From: CALKCV01 sp964609515
GTDB lineage: Bacteria > Cyanobacteriota > Cyanobacteriia > Cyanobacteriales > Microcoleaceae
Assembly: GCA_964609515.1 (NCBI GenBank)
Contig: CAZSTZ010000225.1
Location: 1-11,591 of the forward strand
DNA: 11,591 nt
Reading direction: 5' to 3'
Both the position numbers and the translations under genes were made by a program. Positions 6,537 to 11,591 of the stretch are shown one piece after another (the stretch's first letter is position 1; every line of letters starts with the position of its first letter). The notes beneath the pieces are model-generated. The model did no database searches. It was not told where the DNA came from and saw nothing but the letters and a program-made list of their open reading frames with translations.

Positions 6537-6726
6537 TTGTTACCTCAGTTTGCTTTCCATAAACGATGACATGGCATGGCATCGAAGACAAAGACCAATA
6601 GCTTAAATTGTGCAGCTTCTCTAATGCCTGTTACGGAAAGCAATCCTTGGCATTATTTCCATCCTCGCTCCAGACCTAAGACTCGATTGTGCCACAACTT
6701 GCGTTGATACCTCAAACGGTCTCTAT
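6537..6726. other. Spacer between the two PPC genes
   Basis: 190 bases separate the protease stop from the small PPC gene start. Apart from the TGAGGT ribosome site (6542-6547) the only structure seen is a near-palindrome CGATGACATGGCATGGCATCG-like segment at about 6563-6583, whose CGATG and CATCG ends pair. No RNA gene or terminator is evident. Confidence 0.4.
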
Positions 6727-8232
6727 TTAATCAACCCTTAATAGATATTCACCGCGACCTTTGGAATCGTAAGCATTAACCAGTATCCGATAGGAGCCAT
6801 CTTCTGGTAAAACCACTCTCAGAAAAGAATTATTATTAGACTCGCTCAAATCGTCGTTTTCTCCCACCACATTACCATTGGGACCAAAAATAACTACATA
6901 AGGATCGAAATCAGAACTTTCCAATCTAATAGTTATCTGCTGACCTTGACGACCTTCAAAAGTATATTCATCGTAAAGACTGCCATCAGATTCCAATACC
7001 GAGTCCGATGATTCTAGAGTTCCAACTTCGTTTAAAATCGATGTTTGTCGTTCTAATAAAGACCTTAATAAAGAAGGAGAAGGAGAAGAAGAAGAACCAG
7101 CCACAATCCTCAATTTATAATCTCCCGACTGACCCGCTTCGTAGGAATTAGCCAGTAATTTATAAGTGTCATCTTCCGGCAATGTAATCGTAATTTTCGC
7201 ATTTCGATCGCCCCCACTATCATCATCTTGAGCCAGTTCGCGGTTACTGGAACTCAGCAAAATTAAATAGGGATCGATTTCGCTGCTCGTCATCTCAATA
7301 GTTATTTGCTGACCTTCTTTACCCTCAAAAGAATAGAGGTCGTAATAACTATCATCCACGGGTAGAGTTTTAGAGTCGCTATTGAGAGTTCCATCTACTT
7401 CTACAGAAGGTTCGATGTTTAGTTTTTTTGCATCTTCATCGTCGAAGAGAGAGCTAGAAGTAGAAGCTACCTGCGGAGCCCTTCCTTCTCGAACTGCTTG
7501 GAGGAAATCCGGTACTCTGTCGGCCGAGATGGCAAAACCAATACCAATATTACCGCCACCGCGACCGCGAGTAAAAATAGAAGTGTTGACTCCAATTAAT
7601 TCTCCATTGCTATTCAGCAGCGGGCCGCCGGAATTTCCCGGATTAATGGCCGCATCGGTTTGGATTAACCCCTCATCATCGTCGATACGGCTGACTATTC
7701 CTACAGTAAAAGTCCCTTGAAATTGACCGAAAGGGTTGCCAATAGCATAAGCTCGCTGCCCCACTCGGATGCTATTGGGAGGGGCGATGGGAATAGTTGG
7801 CAAATTTCTTTCTCCCTCAATTTTGAGGACTGCTAGATCCAGACCGTCTTCTCCAAATCCTACGACCTCAGCGCTTACTTCTCTGCCATCTGCCAGGGTA
7901 ACTGTTACCGTGCCACCTTCGGAGACGACGTGGGCATTTGTCAGCACTAAACCGTCTGAAGTGACGATCGTACCGCTGCCATTGCTTTTTTCCGTGTCTA
8001 TGGAGACAACCGCCGGACTGTATCTTTCATAAATGCGGATGTTGTTTTTTTCTTCAACACTGAGGGCGATCGCATCTCGCCTATATTGCCTGGCCAATAA
8101 TTTTTCTGTCTCTTTGGTGGAGAATGCTCTGGCTGGAATTTCCGCTAGTAACGAGCTAGTAATAGTTGCAGTTAAGGCTGTTGCCACTGCTAATATTCCC
8201 GTTCTGGTTCTTGGCAGAGGTTGAGAATTCAT
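6727..8232 (-). CDS. HtrA/Deg-like S1C serine protease with two C-terminal PPC domains
   Basis: A 501-residue exported serine endopeptidase, probably acting in the periplasm or thylakoid lumen on damaged or secreted proteins. Residues 1-36 are a signal peptide (hydrophobic 12-31, ARA-F cleavage). The trypsin-like domain spans about 65-250 with the full triad: H101 in TNAHVV, D132 in LDLAVLK and S201 in NPGNSGGPLL. AYAIGNPFG at 161-169 and GIGFAIS at 230-236 are Deg/HtrA hallmarks. No PDZ domain follows. Instead there are two PPC domains at about 277-376 and 403-501, joined by a serine-rich linker (379-387). PPC domains in many secreted peptidases are removed during maturation. The ATG at 8232 is preceded by A-rich DNA without a Shine-Dalgarno. 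It lies upstream of another PPC gene on the same strand, 190 nt away. Family call firm; substrate unknown. Confidence 0.93.
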   Translation of the reverse strand: MNSQPLPRTRTGILAVATALTATITSSLLAEIPARAFSTKETEKLLARQYRRDAIALSVEEKNNIRIYERYSPAVVSIDTEKSNGSGTIVTSDGLVLTNAHVVSEGGTVTVTLADGREVSAEVVGFGEDGLDLAVLKIEGERNLPTIPIAPPNSIRVGQRAYAIGNPFGQFQGTFTVGIVSRIDDDEGLIQTDAAINPGNSGGPLLNSNGELIGVNTSIFTRGRGGGNIGIGFAISADRVPDFLQAVREGRAPQVASTSSSLFDDEDAKKLNIEPSVEVDGTLNSDSKTLPVDDSYYDLYSFEGKEGQQITIEMTSSEIDPYLILLSSSNRELAQDDDSGGDRNAKITITLPEDDTYKLLANSYEAGQSGDYKLRIVAGSSSSPSPSLLRSLLERQTSILNEVGTLESSDSVLESDGSLYDEYTFEGRQGQQITIRLESSDFDPYVVIFGPNGNVVGENDDLSESNNNSFLRVVLPEDGSYRILVNAYDSKGRGEYLLRVD

Positions 8233-8451
8233 TTTTTTTTACTAATATTTTTTTTAGTAGGGAATGGGTAATGGGGAGAGATAAGCCAGACATTTAATGG
8301 GGAAATTAGCAATTCCCTTTTGCCGGGTGCATCTCATCTTAAATGAAAGAGCCGATTAACAATTAGCAATTAGCAAAAAGCGGTAAATTCTTGGCTTTCA
8401 AATTGCATTGCAGTGTACCCCCCCCCATTTCTAGTTTAATAGCCAATTTCC
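8233..8451. other. Spacer upstream of protease gene with repeats
   Basis: 219 bases between the protease start and the downstream end of the lipoprotein genes. It holds T/A runs at 8232-8255, a GGGAATGGGTAATGGGG purine repeat at 8260-8276, the heptamer repeat at 8358-8378 and a 9-C run at 8418-8426. The promoter of the protease gene should be here; I cannot identify its boxes reliably. Confidence 0.4.
8358..8378. repeat. Heptanucleotide repeat, three units
   Basis: Phased 7-mers AACAATT-AGCAATT-AGCAAAA, followed by AAGCG as at 2627-2630. They match units at 2613-2626 and 9662-9689, so they form a dispersed family rather than a local slippage product. Confidence 0.65.
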
Positions 8452-8994
8452 TTAACGGGGATCGAAGGGTATGTTGAGGCGTTGGCCGAAGCGATTGTAA
8501 ACCAACAAATCCCACTGGCCATTAGCGCTGGACTCAAAAGCTATAGTGCTACCATCAGCGCTGATAGTAGGATTCCGGACTTGAGCTTGGAGATTGGCCG
8601 TTAAATTGCGCAGTTGGGTGGTTTCTCGATCGTAAATAAAAATATTGGACTTGCCACCGCGATCGGAAGCGAAAACGATATAACGACCGTCCCCAGAAAT
8701 AGAAGGATCGGAGGCGATCGCGTCCAAAGCGTTTAATCCAGGCAAATTAATTAATTGTTTGTTGAGTCTGTCGTAGAGATAGATGTCTTGCCTTCCCCTT
8801 CGATCGGAAGTAAAAACTATATATTGGTTGGTTACTTCGGGAGTTAGTTCGCCCCCGGGACTATTTAAACTGCGTCCTCCTGCATCGAAGGGGTAATTTA
8901 CCACGCGGGGATAACCCACACAGCCTGTTAATAATAGGTAAGAGGCAAAAGGCAAAAGGCAAAAGTTAAGAAATTTTGAGGAAAAATACACCAA
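8452..8994 (-). CDS. TolB-like beta-propeller lipoprotein, second of pair
   Basis: A 180-residue predicted lipoprotein. The signal peptide ends in lipobox LLTGC with C25 as the lipidated residue. Three PD40/TolB-type propeller blades follow, marked by YIVFTSDRRGRQDIYLYDR (58-76), PSISGDGRYIVFASDRGGKSNIFIYDR (97-123) and PTISADGSTIAFESSANGQWDLLVYNR (142-168). No start ATG exists: the frame opens with TTG at 8994 and GTG is the next codon (8991), which has AGGG about 9 nt upstream and is the better start. The hydrophobic core of the signal peptide (FCLLPFAS) is encoded by a GGCAAAA heptamer repeat. It lies 13 nt behind its paralogue, so the two are surely one operon. Three blades are too few for a closed propeller, so oligomerisation is possible. 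The function is unknown; it should not be called TolB itself. Confidence 0.85.
   Translation of the reverse strand: MVYFSSKFLNFCLLPFASYLLLTGCVGYPRVVNYPFDAGGRSLNSPGGELTPEVTNQYIVFTSDRRGRQDIYLYDRLNKQLINLPGLNALDAIASDPSISGDGRYIVFASDRGGKSNIFIYDRETTQLRNLTANLQAQVRNPTISADGSTIAFESSANGQWDLLVYNRFGQRLNIPFDPR
8944..8964. repeat. GGCAAAA heptamer repeat inside signal-peptide codons
   Basis: Three exact tandem GGCAAAA units (8944-8950, 8951-8957, 8958-8964). On the minus strand they read TTTTGCC and, because 7 is not a multiple of 3, step through all frames to encode a hydrophobic run of the lipoprotein signal peptide (FCLLPFA). Confidence 0.85.
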
Positions 8995-9007
8995 ATTTCC
9001 CTAATTC

Positions 9008-9565
9008 CTATTCGTTGAGAAAGTTTTCTACTGAGGGCCCTGTTTGAGGGTTAATCAGATCTAGTTCCACCAATGGACCTCTATCTATTAATTCTAAGTC
9101 CCATTGTCCCCGCCTGCCGCTCTCAAAAACGATGTAGCGGCCATCGGGACTGATACTAGGATTTCTGTACCAACCGCGATAGCCCAGAGTCAGTGCTTGC
9201 CAGCGATGAGTAATGCGATCGTAGAGTTCTATTTCTGGCCTTCCAGAATCGCTAGCTAAATAGACAATATAGCGAGCGTTGTAGCTCAAACTGGGGCTTT
9301 CGGCGATCGCATCTCGCCTATTTAAGTGGGGCAAATCTAAAAACTGCTGCTGCTTTAAGTCGTAGAGCATGATACTGCGTTTGCCGTTGCGGTTGGAAAC
9401 AAAGGCCAAATAACGTCCGTTACCGCTTAAAGCTGGCTGTTCGTCCGAGTAAATGCTGTTAAGATTCCTCTGCCCCAAAGGAGAGCGAGAGGCGGGGTTA
9501 CATCCCCCTACCAAACTCGCCACCAGCAAGACACTGGCTATCTTTATAAATTTGTCAATTGTCAA
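9008..9565 (-). CDS. TolB-like beta-propeller lipoprotein, first of pair
   Basis: A 185-residue predicted lipoprotein. Signal peptide 1-21 ends in VGGC with C22 as the likely lipid attachment site. Three PD40-type blades are visible: PALSGNGRYLAFVSNRNGKRSIMLYD (44-69), PSLSYNARYIVYLASDSGRPEIELYDR (91-117) and PSISPDGRYIVFESGRRGQWDLELIDR (136-162). It aligns with the downstream gene along its length, including the DLPxLNxxDAIAxxPS segment, so the pair arose by tandem duplication. The start is TTG at 9565; an in-frame TGA lies two codons upstream (9569-9571), and the first alternative downstream GTG would remove the signal peptide. That TTG lies within a heptamer repeat. AGGGAAG is about 18 nt upstream, too far for an ideal ribosome site. 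It probably works with its partner in the envelope; the biochemical role is unknown. Confidence 0.85.
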   Translation of the reverse strand: MTIDKFIKIASVLLVASLVGGCNPASRSPLGQRNLNSIYSDEQPALSGNGRYLAFVSNRNGKRSIMLYDLKQQQFLDLPHLNRRDAIAESPSLSYNARYIVYLASDSGRPEIELYDRITHRWQALTLGYRGWYRNPSISPDGRYIVFESGRRGQWDLELIDRGPLVELDLINPQTGPSVENFLNE

Positions 9566-9581
9566 TTGTCAATTGTTAATT
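9554..9581. repeat. GTCAATT heptamer repeat at gene start
   Basis: Three exact GTCAATT units (9554-9560, 9561-9567, 9568-9574) plus the variant GTTAATT (9575-9581). The repeat supplies the TTG start codon and the first codons (TTG ACA ATT GAC) of the minus-strand lipoprotein gene, and also the in-frame stop that blocks any longer reading. Confidence 0.85.
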
Positions 9582-9648
9582 GCTTCCCTATTGTTGTTTT
9601 GCCTTCGTGGCGAGATGCTCTCCATCTCACTTGTATAAAGTCTAAATG

Positions 9649-9689
9649 GCTAATGGCAATTAACAATTAGCAATTAGCCATTAGCAAAA
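9649..9689. repeat. Five-unit heptamer repeat with 9-bp foldback, downstream of ycf66
   Basis: Phased 7-mers GGCAATT-AACAATT-AGCAATT-AGCCATT-AGCAAAA cover 9655-9689. In addition GCTAATGGC (9649-9657) is complementary to GCCATTAGC (9677-9685), so the array can fold. It lies 10 bases past the ycf66 stop; a T-run on the minus strand precedes the hairpin rather than following it, so a terminator role is doubtful. Confidence 0.65.
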
Positions 9690-9698
9690 AAATCCATC

Positions 9699-10610
9699 CT
9701 ATTTATCGAAGTTGCTGGAATTATCGAACTCTTCTTCTGGAGACTCAATCGGTCTATATTCCACATAATCAGTAGATGTTGCTTCTACATCCCGATCGCT
9801 TCTAGTCACAGAAGTCTCCGTTCTAGGCCTAGTTTTTCTAGAAAGTCGAGCTTCTGGGTAGCTAGTTCCCGAGCTCTCCCCACTGCTGCGGCTATATCGT
9901 TCGTATTTCTCTTCTTCATTCCTAGCTCTTTCCCTAGGCTCTCCAGGAGGACGAGTACGAGAGGTTCTTTTTACCCGAGTATCCCCGGAAACATCCCAAT
10001 CTTCTCGACTGCGAGATGGGCGTCGCCTGGGTTCGGTATCTGTTGAAACATCCCAATCATTCTCGGTCCTTGGCGGATAACTTTCTGGACGCGGACGGCG
10101 GCGGGTTTTTTCTGACGGTTCTGGCCTGTCGTAACTGCTACCGCGAGTAGGCGGACGGCGGCCATACTCATCATCGTAAGATGTACTACTAGACGGACGA
10201 GAATCTTGAGAGCCTCTAATTCTGCGGTTAGCTGGGTATTCTTCTACGGGTTCGAGTTCGTCTAATTCTGCTTCAACGTAACTATATGCTTGGCTGACCG
10301 GTCGATCTTCGTCCACCACTGGGGCCCTGCTTTTTGCTTGTTGGGTAGCGACTCCCCGCAGGCTAATACTTTCCGCTGCAAAGAAAATAGCCGAACCGGT
10401 TAAGAGAAATTGACCGAAGGCCAAAATCGGGTCCAGTCGCCATCCTTGGAACAAGAGAATGCCGCCACAGAGCAAACCTACTGCTGCAAAGAAAATATCG
10501 TGATCTCTTGCGAGTTTTGGACGCCAGGTGCGCAAAAAATATAGGCCCGCACCGGCGATCGCCAGGACTATTCCCAGCAGACTGCTCCAGTTTAATCCTA
10601 AGTTGACCAT
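9699..10610 (-). CDS. ycf66: Ycf66 family membrane protein
   Basis: A 303-residue protein of the Ycf66 family, found in cyanobacteria and some plastids, with no established function. The N-terminal 85 residues match the family domain: VNLGLNWSSLLGIVLAIAG at the start, then FLRTWRPKLARDHDIFFA and GWRLDPILAFGQFLLTGSAIFFAAE. Three hydrophobic helices lie at about 8-27, 38-55 and 62-80. Residues 90-303 are a long hydrophilic tail rich in Arg, Ser, Glu, Pro and Thr, predicted to be disordered, with a repeated DWDVS[TG]DT motif at about 181-188 and 203-210. ATG at 10610; upstream AAAGA is only a weak ribosome site. It lies downstream of psbX on the same strand, a neighbourhood consistent with a thylakoid role, but 334 nt of hairpin-rich DNA separates them. 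Confidence 0.9.
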   Translation of the reverse strand: MVNLGLNWSSLLGIVLAIAGAGLYFLRTWRPKLARDHDIFFAAVGLLCGGILLFQGWRLDPILAFGQFLLTGSAIFFAAESISLRGVATQQAKSRAPVVDEDRPVSQAYSYVEAELDELEPVEEYPANRRIRGSQDSRPSSSTSYDDEYGRRPPTRGSSYDRPEPSEKTRRRPRPESYPPRTENDWDVSTDTEPRRRPSRSREDWDVSGDTRVKRTSRTRPPGEPRERARNEEEKYERYSRSSGESSGTSYPEARLSRKTRPRTETSVTRSDRDVEATSTDYVEYRPIESPEEEFDNSSNFDK

Positions 10611-10659
10611 TATTAAATCTTTCCTATCTTAATCCTGTTACATCATAAATCTTGATTTT

Positions 10660-10761
10660 CTGTTAGGTAGCAGGCCAAGAAACCCGGAATTTCTGTAAAA
10701 ACCGGGTTTCTGACAATACTCGGCCTGCTTTCTAGTTAGCAAAACTGTTTTGGCCTAACAG
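10660..10761. repeat. Three-tier nested inverted repeat
   Basis: CTGTTAGG (10660-10667) pairs with CCTAACAG (10754-10761). AGCAGGCC (10669-10676) pairs with GGCCTGCT (10722-10729). AGAAACCCGG (10678-10687) pairs with CCGGGTTTCT (10702-10711). On the left the three arms are separated by single bases; on the right by 10 and 24 bases. The innermost tier is copy 3 of the dispersed hairpin family. Confidence 0.75.
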
Positions 10762-10785
10762 CCCTATATCTTTTCACTTTAACAA

Positions 10786-10870
10786 TAAAAACCTCAGCAT
10801 CAGCAAAATCCGCCTTTCCCCCCGATGATGGGGGGGAGTTTAATCTCTCTTGCTTTGTCTGAGGTTTTTA
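10786..10870. repeat. 85-bp foldback with 12-bp perfect terminal repeats
   Basis: TAAAAACCTCAG (10786-10797) is exactly complementary to 10859-10870. Inside, AGCAA (10802-10806) pairs with TTGCT (10850-10854), and TCCCCCC (10817-10823) pairs with a GGGGGGA run ending at 10837. Ends plus nested inner stems resemble a very small MITE-like foldback; the T-rich right arm (GAGGTTTTTA) could also act as a terminator on the plus strand. Confidence 0.7.
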
Positions 10871-10900
10871 AAATAGGTAATTTCTGATTCTATCTCTGGT

Positions 10901-10932
10901 GAAACCCGGTATGCATGAAAAAACCGGGTTTC
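10901..10932 (-). terminator. AGAAACCCGG hairpin, copy 4, downstream of psbX
   Basis: GAAACCCGGT (10901-10910) pairs with ACCGGGTTTC (10923-10932) over a 12-nt loop, 12 bases past the psbX stop on the minus strand. The position fits a 3' end hairpin or terminator for psbX, though a T-run is missing. Confidence 0.6.
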
Positions 10933-10944
10933 TTGACCTGTTAT

Positions 10945-11064
10945 CTAAGACCGCGTAACTTTATCCTGTTGGCTGACGAAAATTAGAAAGGCTGCTGCTG
11001 GAATAACCACAATTAAACTACCCCATAACAGGCTTAAAAGAAAATTCGCTAATGAAGGTGTCAT
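10945..11064 (-). CDS. psbX: Photosystem II reaction centre protein PsbX
   Basis: A 39-residue single-helix thylakoid subunit of photosystem II, located near cytochrome b559 and involved in quinone exchange and complex stability. The translated start MTPSLANFLLSLLWGSLIVV and the end FVSQQDKVTRS match the cyanobacterial PsbX pattern (MTPSLANFLWSLLWG...IVVIP...FISQKDKIxRS) over the full length. The membrane helix covers about residues 8-30, and the tail is charged. ATG at 11064 has AAGAGGA at 9 nt spacing (11074-11080), a good ribosome site. The gene is divergent from yggT/ycf19, with 156 nt between starts, and upstream of ycf66 on the same strand. It is easily missed by length cut-offs. Recognition is from memory of the family. 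Confidence 0.92.
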   Translation of the reverse strand: MTPSLANFLLSLLWGSLIVVIPAAAFLIFVSQQDKVTRS

Positions 11065-11220
11065 GGATTCTTGTCCTCTTTTGGTTGCTGAAATTGATTT
11101 TTTTATTTTGACTTAGGGAGCGATCGCCAATTAAGCTGGATTCGGGCCGCAGGCTGGCTCTCCCTTGTAAGATAATAATATCAAAGGATTTGTTTACAAA
11201 ACTTAAAATCTTTTCTCAAA
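11065..11220. promoter_or_regulatory. Divergent promoter region psbX / yggT
   Basis: 156 bases separate two divergent starts, so both promoters must lie here or start further away. It contains the psbX ribosome site, a HIP1 octamer (11120-11127) and AT-rich stretches such as TAAGATAATAATA (11168-11180), a possible -10 region for yggT. No convincing -35 box or operator is seen. Confidence 0.4.
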
Positions 11221-11508
11221 ATGATGAATTATTTTACTTTCACCAATTGGACTTTGGGCATTTTTCTGGCCATAATGACTTTCTTGTTTATTTTTAGGAT
11301 TGTCTTAACCTGGTATCCCCAGGTTGACCGAGAAAAATTCCCTTTTAATCTGATTGTTTGGCCAACGGAACCTTTTTTAGCACCTTTGAGAAAAATCGTT
11401 CCCCCTTTGGGAGGAGTAGATATTACTCCGATTATTTGGGTAGGTATTTTTACTTTGCTGCGAGAAATTCTCTTGGGTCAACAGGGGTTATTGAGGATGA
11501 TGCTGTGA
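11221..11508 (+). CDS. YggT/Ycf19 family membrane protein
   Basis: A 95-residue integral membrane protein of the YggT (Ycf19) family. In cyanobacteria and plastids its members are linked to thylakoid biogenesis and organisation, and in other bacteria to envelope or osmotic functions. The family core is clear: a first helix at about 9-30 ending in RIVLTWYPQVD, the loop WPTEPFLAPLRKIVPPLGGVDITPIIW at 47-73, and a second helix at about 70-86. The start is ATG at 11221; a second ATG follows immediately and cannot be excluded. No Shine-Dalgarno is visible. It is divergent from psbX. A hairpin at 11544-11566 follows. Family call firm; the exact function of this copy is inferred. Confidence 0.92.
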   Translation: MMNYFTFTNWTLGIFLAIMTFLFIFRIVLTWYPQVDREKFPFNLIVWPTEPFLAPLRKIVPPLGGVDITPIIWVGIFTLLREILLGQQGLLRMML

Positions 11509-11543
11509 ACTATTAACGACAGTTTTAAAAATGGGTTTGATAC

Positions 11544-11566
11544 TCTGCGGGTTAAAACCACGCAGA
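11544..11566 (+). terminator. Terminator-like hairpin after yggT
   Basis: TCTGCG-GGTT pairs with AACC-(bulged A)-CGCAGA over a very tight AA loop, so the innermost pairs may not form. It is 35 nt past the yggT stop and is followed by TTCTTAAG, a poor T-run. It is a probable 3' end signal. Confidence 0.5.
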
Positions 11567-11591
11567 TTCTTAAGTAATCCAAAACTGGATT

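Larger units (their letters stand above)
10611..10944. other. Hairpin-rich spacer between psbX and ycf66
   Basis: 334 bases with no protein-coding gene that I can support. It contains, in order, a three-tier inverted repeat (10660-10761) enclosing an AGAAACCCGG hairpin, a second tiered inverted repeat (10786-10870) and another AGAAACCCGG hairpin (10901-10932) just past the psbX stop. Much of the spacer can fold, which suits either a cluster of small foldback elements or a structured untranslated RNA. Confidence 0.6.

Noticed and set aside
7382..8224. Plus-strand frames opposite the protease gene
   Set aside because: Shadows of a gene with an intact catalytic triad; no domain or ribosome site.
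8418..8426. Run of nine C in the spacer after the lipoprotein genes
   Set aside because: A homopolymer outside any gene; possibly slippage-prone or a sequencing uncertainty, but no function can be supported.
8358..9689. CRISPR-like array
   Set aside because: Repeat units are 7 nt with no spacers, and there are no cas genes.
11576..11591. AATCCA/TGGATT hairpin at the right window edge
   Set aside because: Only 6 bp and cut by the window end; cannot be assessed.

Overview
This window is chromosomal DNA from a cyanobacterium, most likely a filamentous Oscillatoriales-type strain; the rank below phylum is inference. Three things support this. The cyanobacterial HIP1 octamer GCGATCGC occurs 17 times by my count, against well under one expected by chance. 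There are photosynthetic-lineage genes: psbX, a Ycf66 protein, a Ycf19/YggT protein and a one-helix high-light-inducible (Hlip) protein. Intergenic repeats are also of the kind common in filamentous cyanobacteria. I see no rRNA, tRNA, CRISPR array, phage gene or transposase.

Layout. On the minus strand at 179-3426 lies a translation/RNA cluster, transcribed RDD membrane protein -> rpmG (L33) -> rpsR (S18) -> RNB-domain exoribonuclease, with a terminator-like hairpin after each ribosomal gene. It is followed by a small conserved protein at 3656-3898 (minus) and a 453-base gene-free stretch with a perfect 18-bp inverted repeat. On the plus strand are sdhB (4352-5377), whose third cluster motif has an extra cysteine, and an hli gene (5464-5673). 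Two minus-strand genes for exported proteins with PPC domains follow. One (5732-6536) contains an 18-nt tandem repeat interrupted by a 100-N assembly gap. The other (6727-8232) is an HtrA-like serine protease carrying two PPC domains where a PDZ domain would be expected. Next, also on the minus strand, come two adjacent paralogous TolB-like propeller lipoproteins (8452-8994 and 9008-9565), and then ycf66 (9699-10610). A 334-base spacer full of nested inverted repeats separates ycf66 from psbX (10945-11064, only 39 codons). Divergent from psbX is yggT/ycf19 (11221-11508).

Working together. The first cluster joins ribosome components to an RNA-decay enzyme. The 5.7-9.6 kb block encodes four exported or lipid-anchored envelope proteins (PPC proteins, protease, propeller lipoproteins) that may share an envelope role; this is inferred from location only. 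The right end is a thylakoid/photosystem group (ycf66, psbX, ycf19).

The most distinctive signal is repeat DNA. Heptanucleotide repeats form the start codon of one lipoprotein gene and part of the signal peptide of the other. A family of four AGAAACCCGG hairpins shows a compensatory base change. Two laddered inverted repeats lie next to psbX. No entirely new multi-gene system could be demonstrated.
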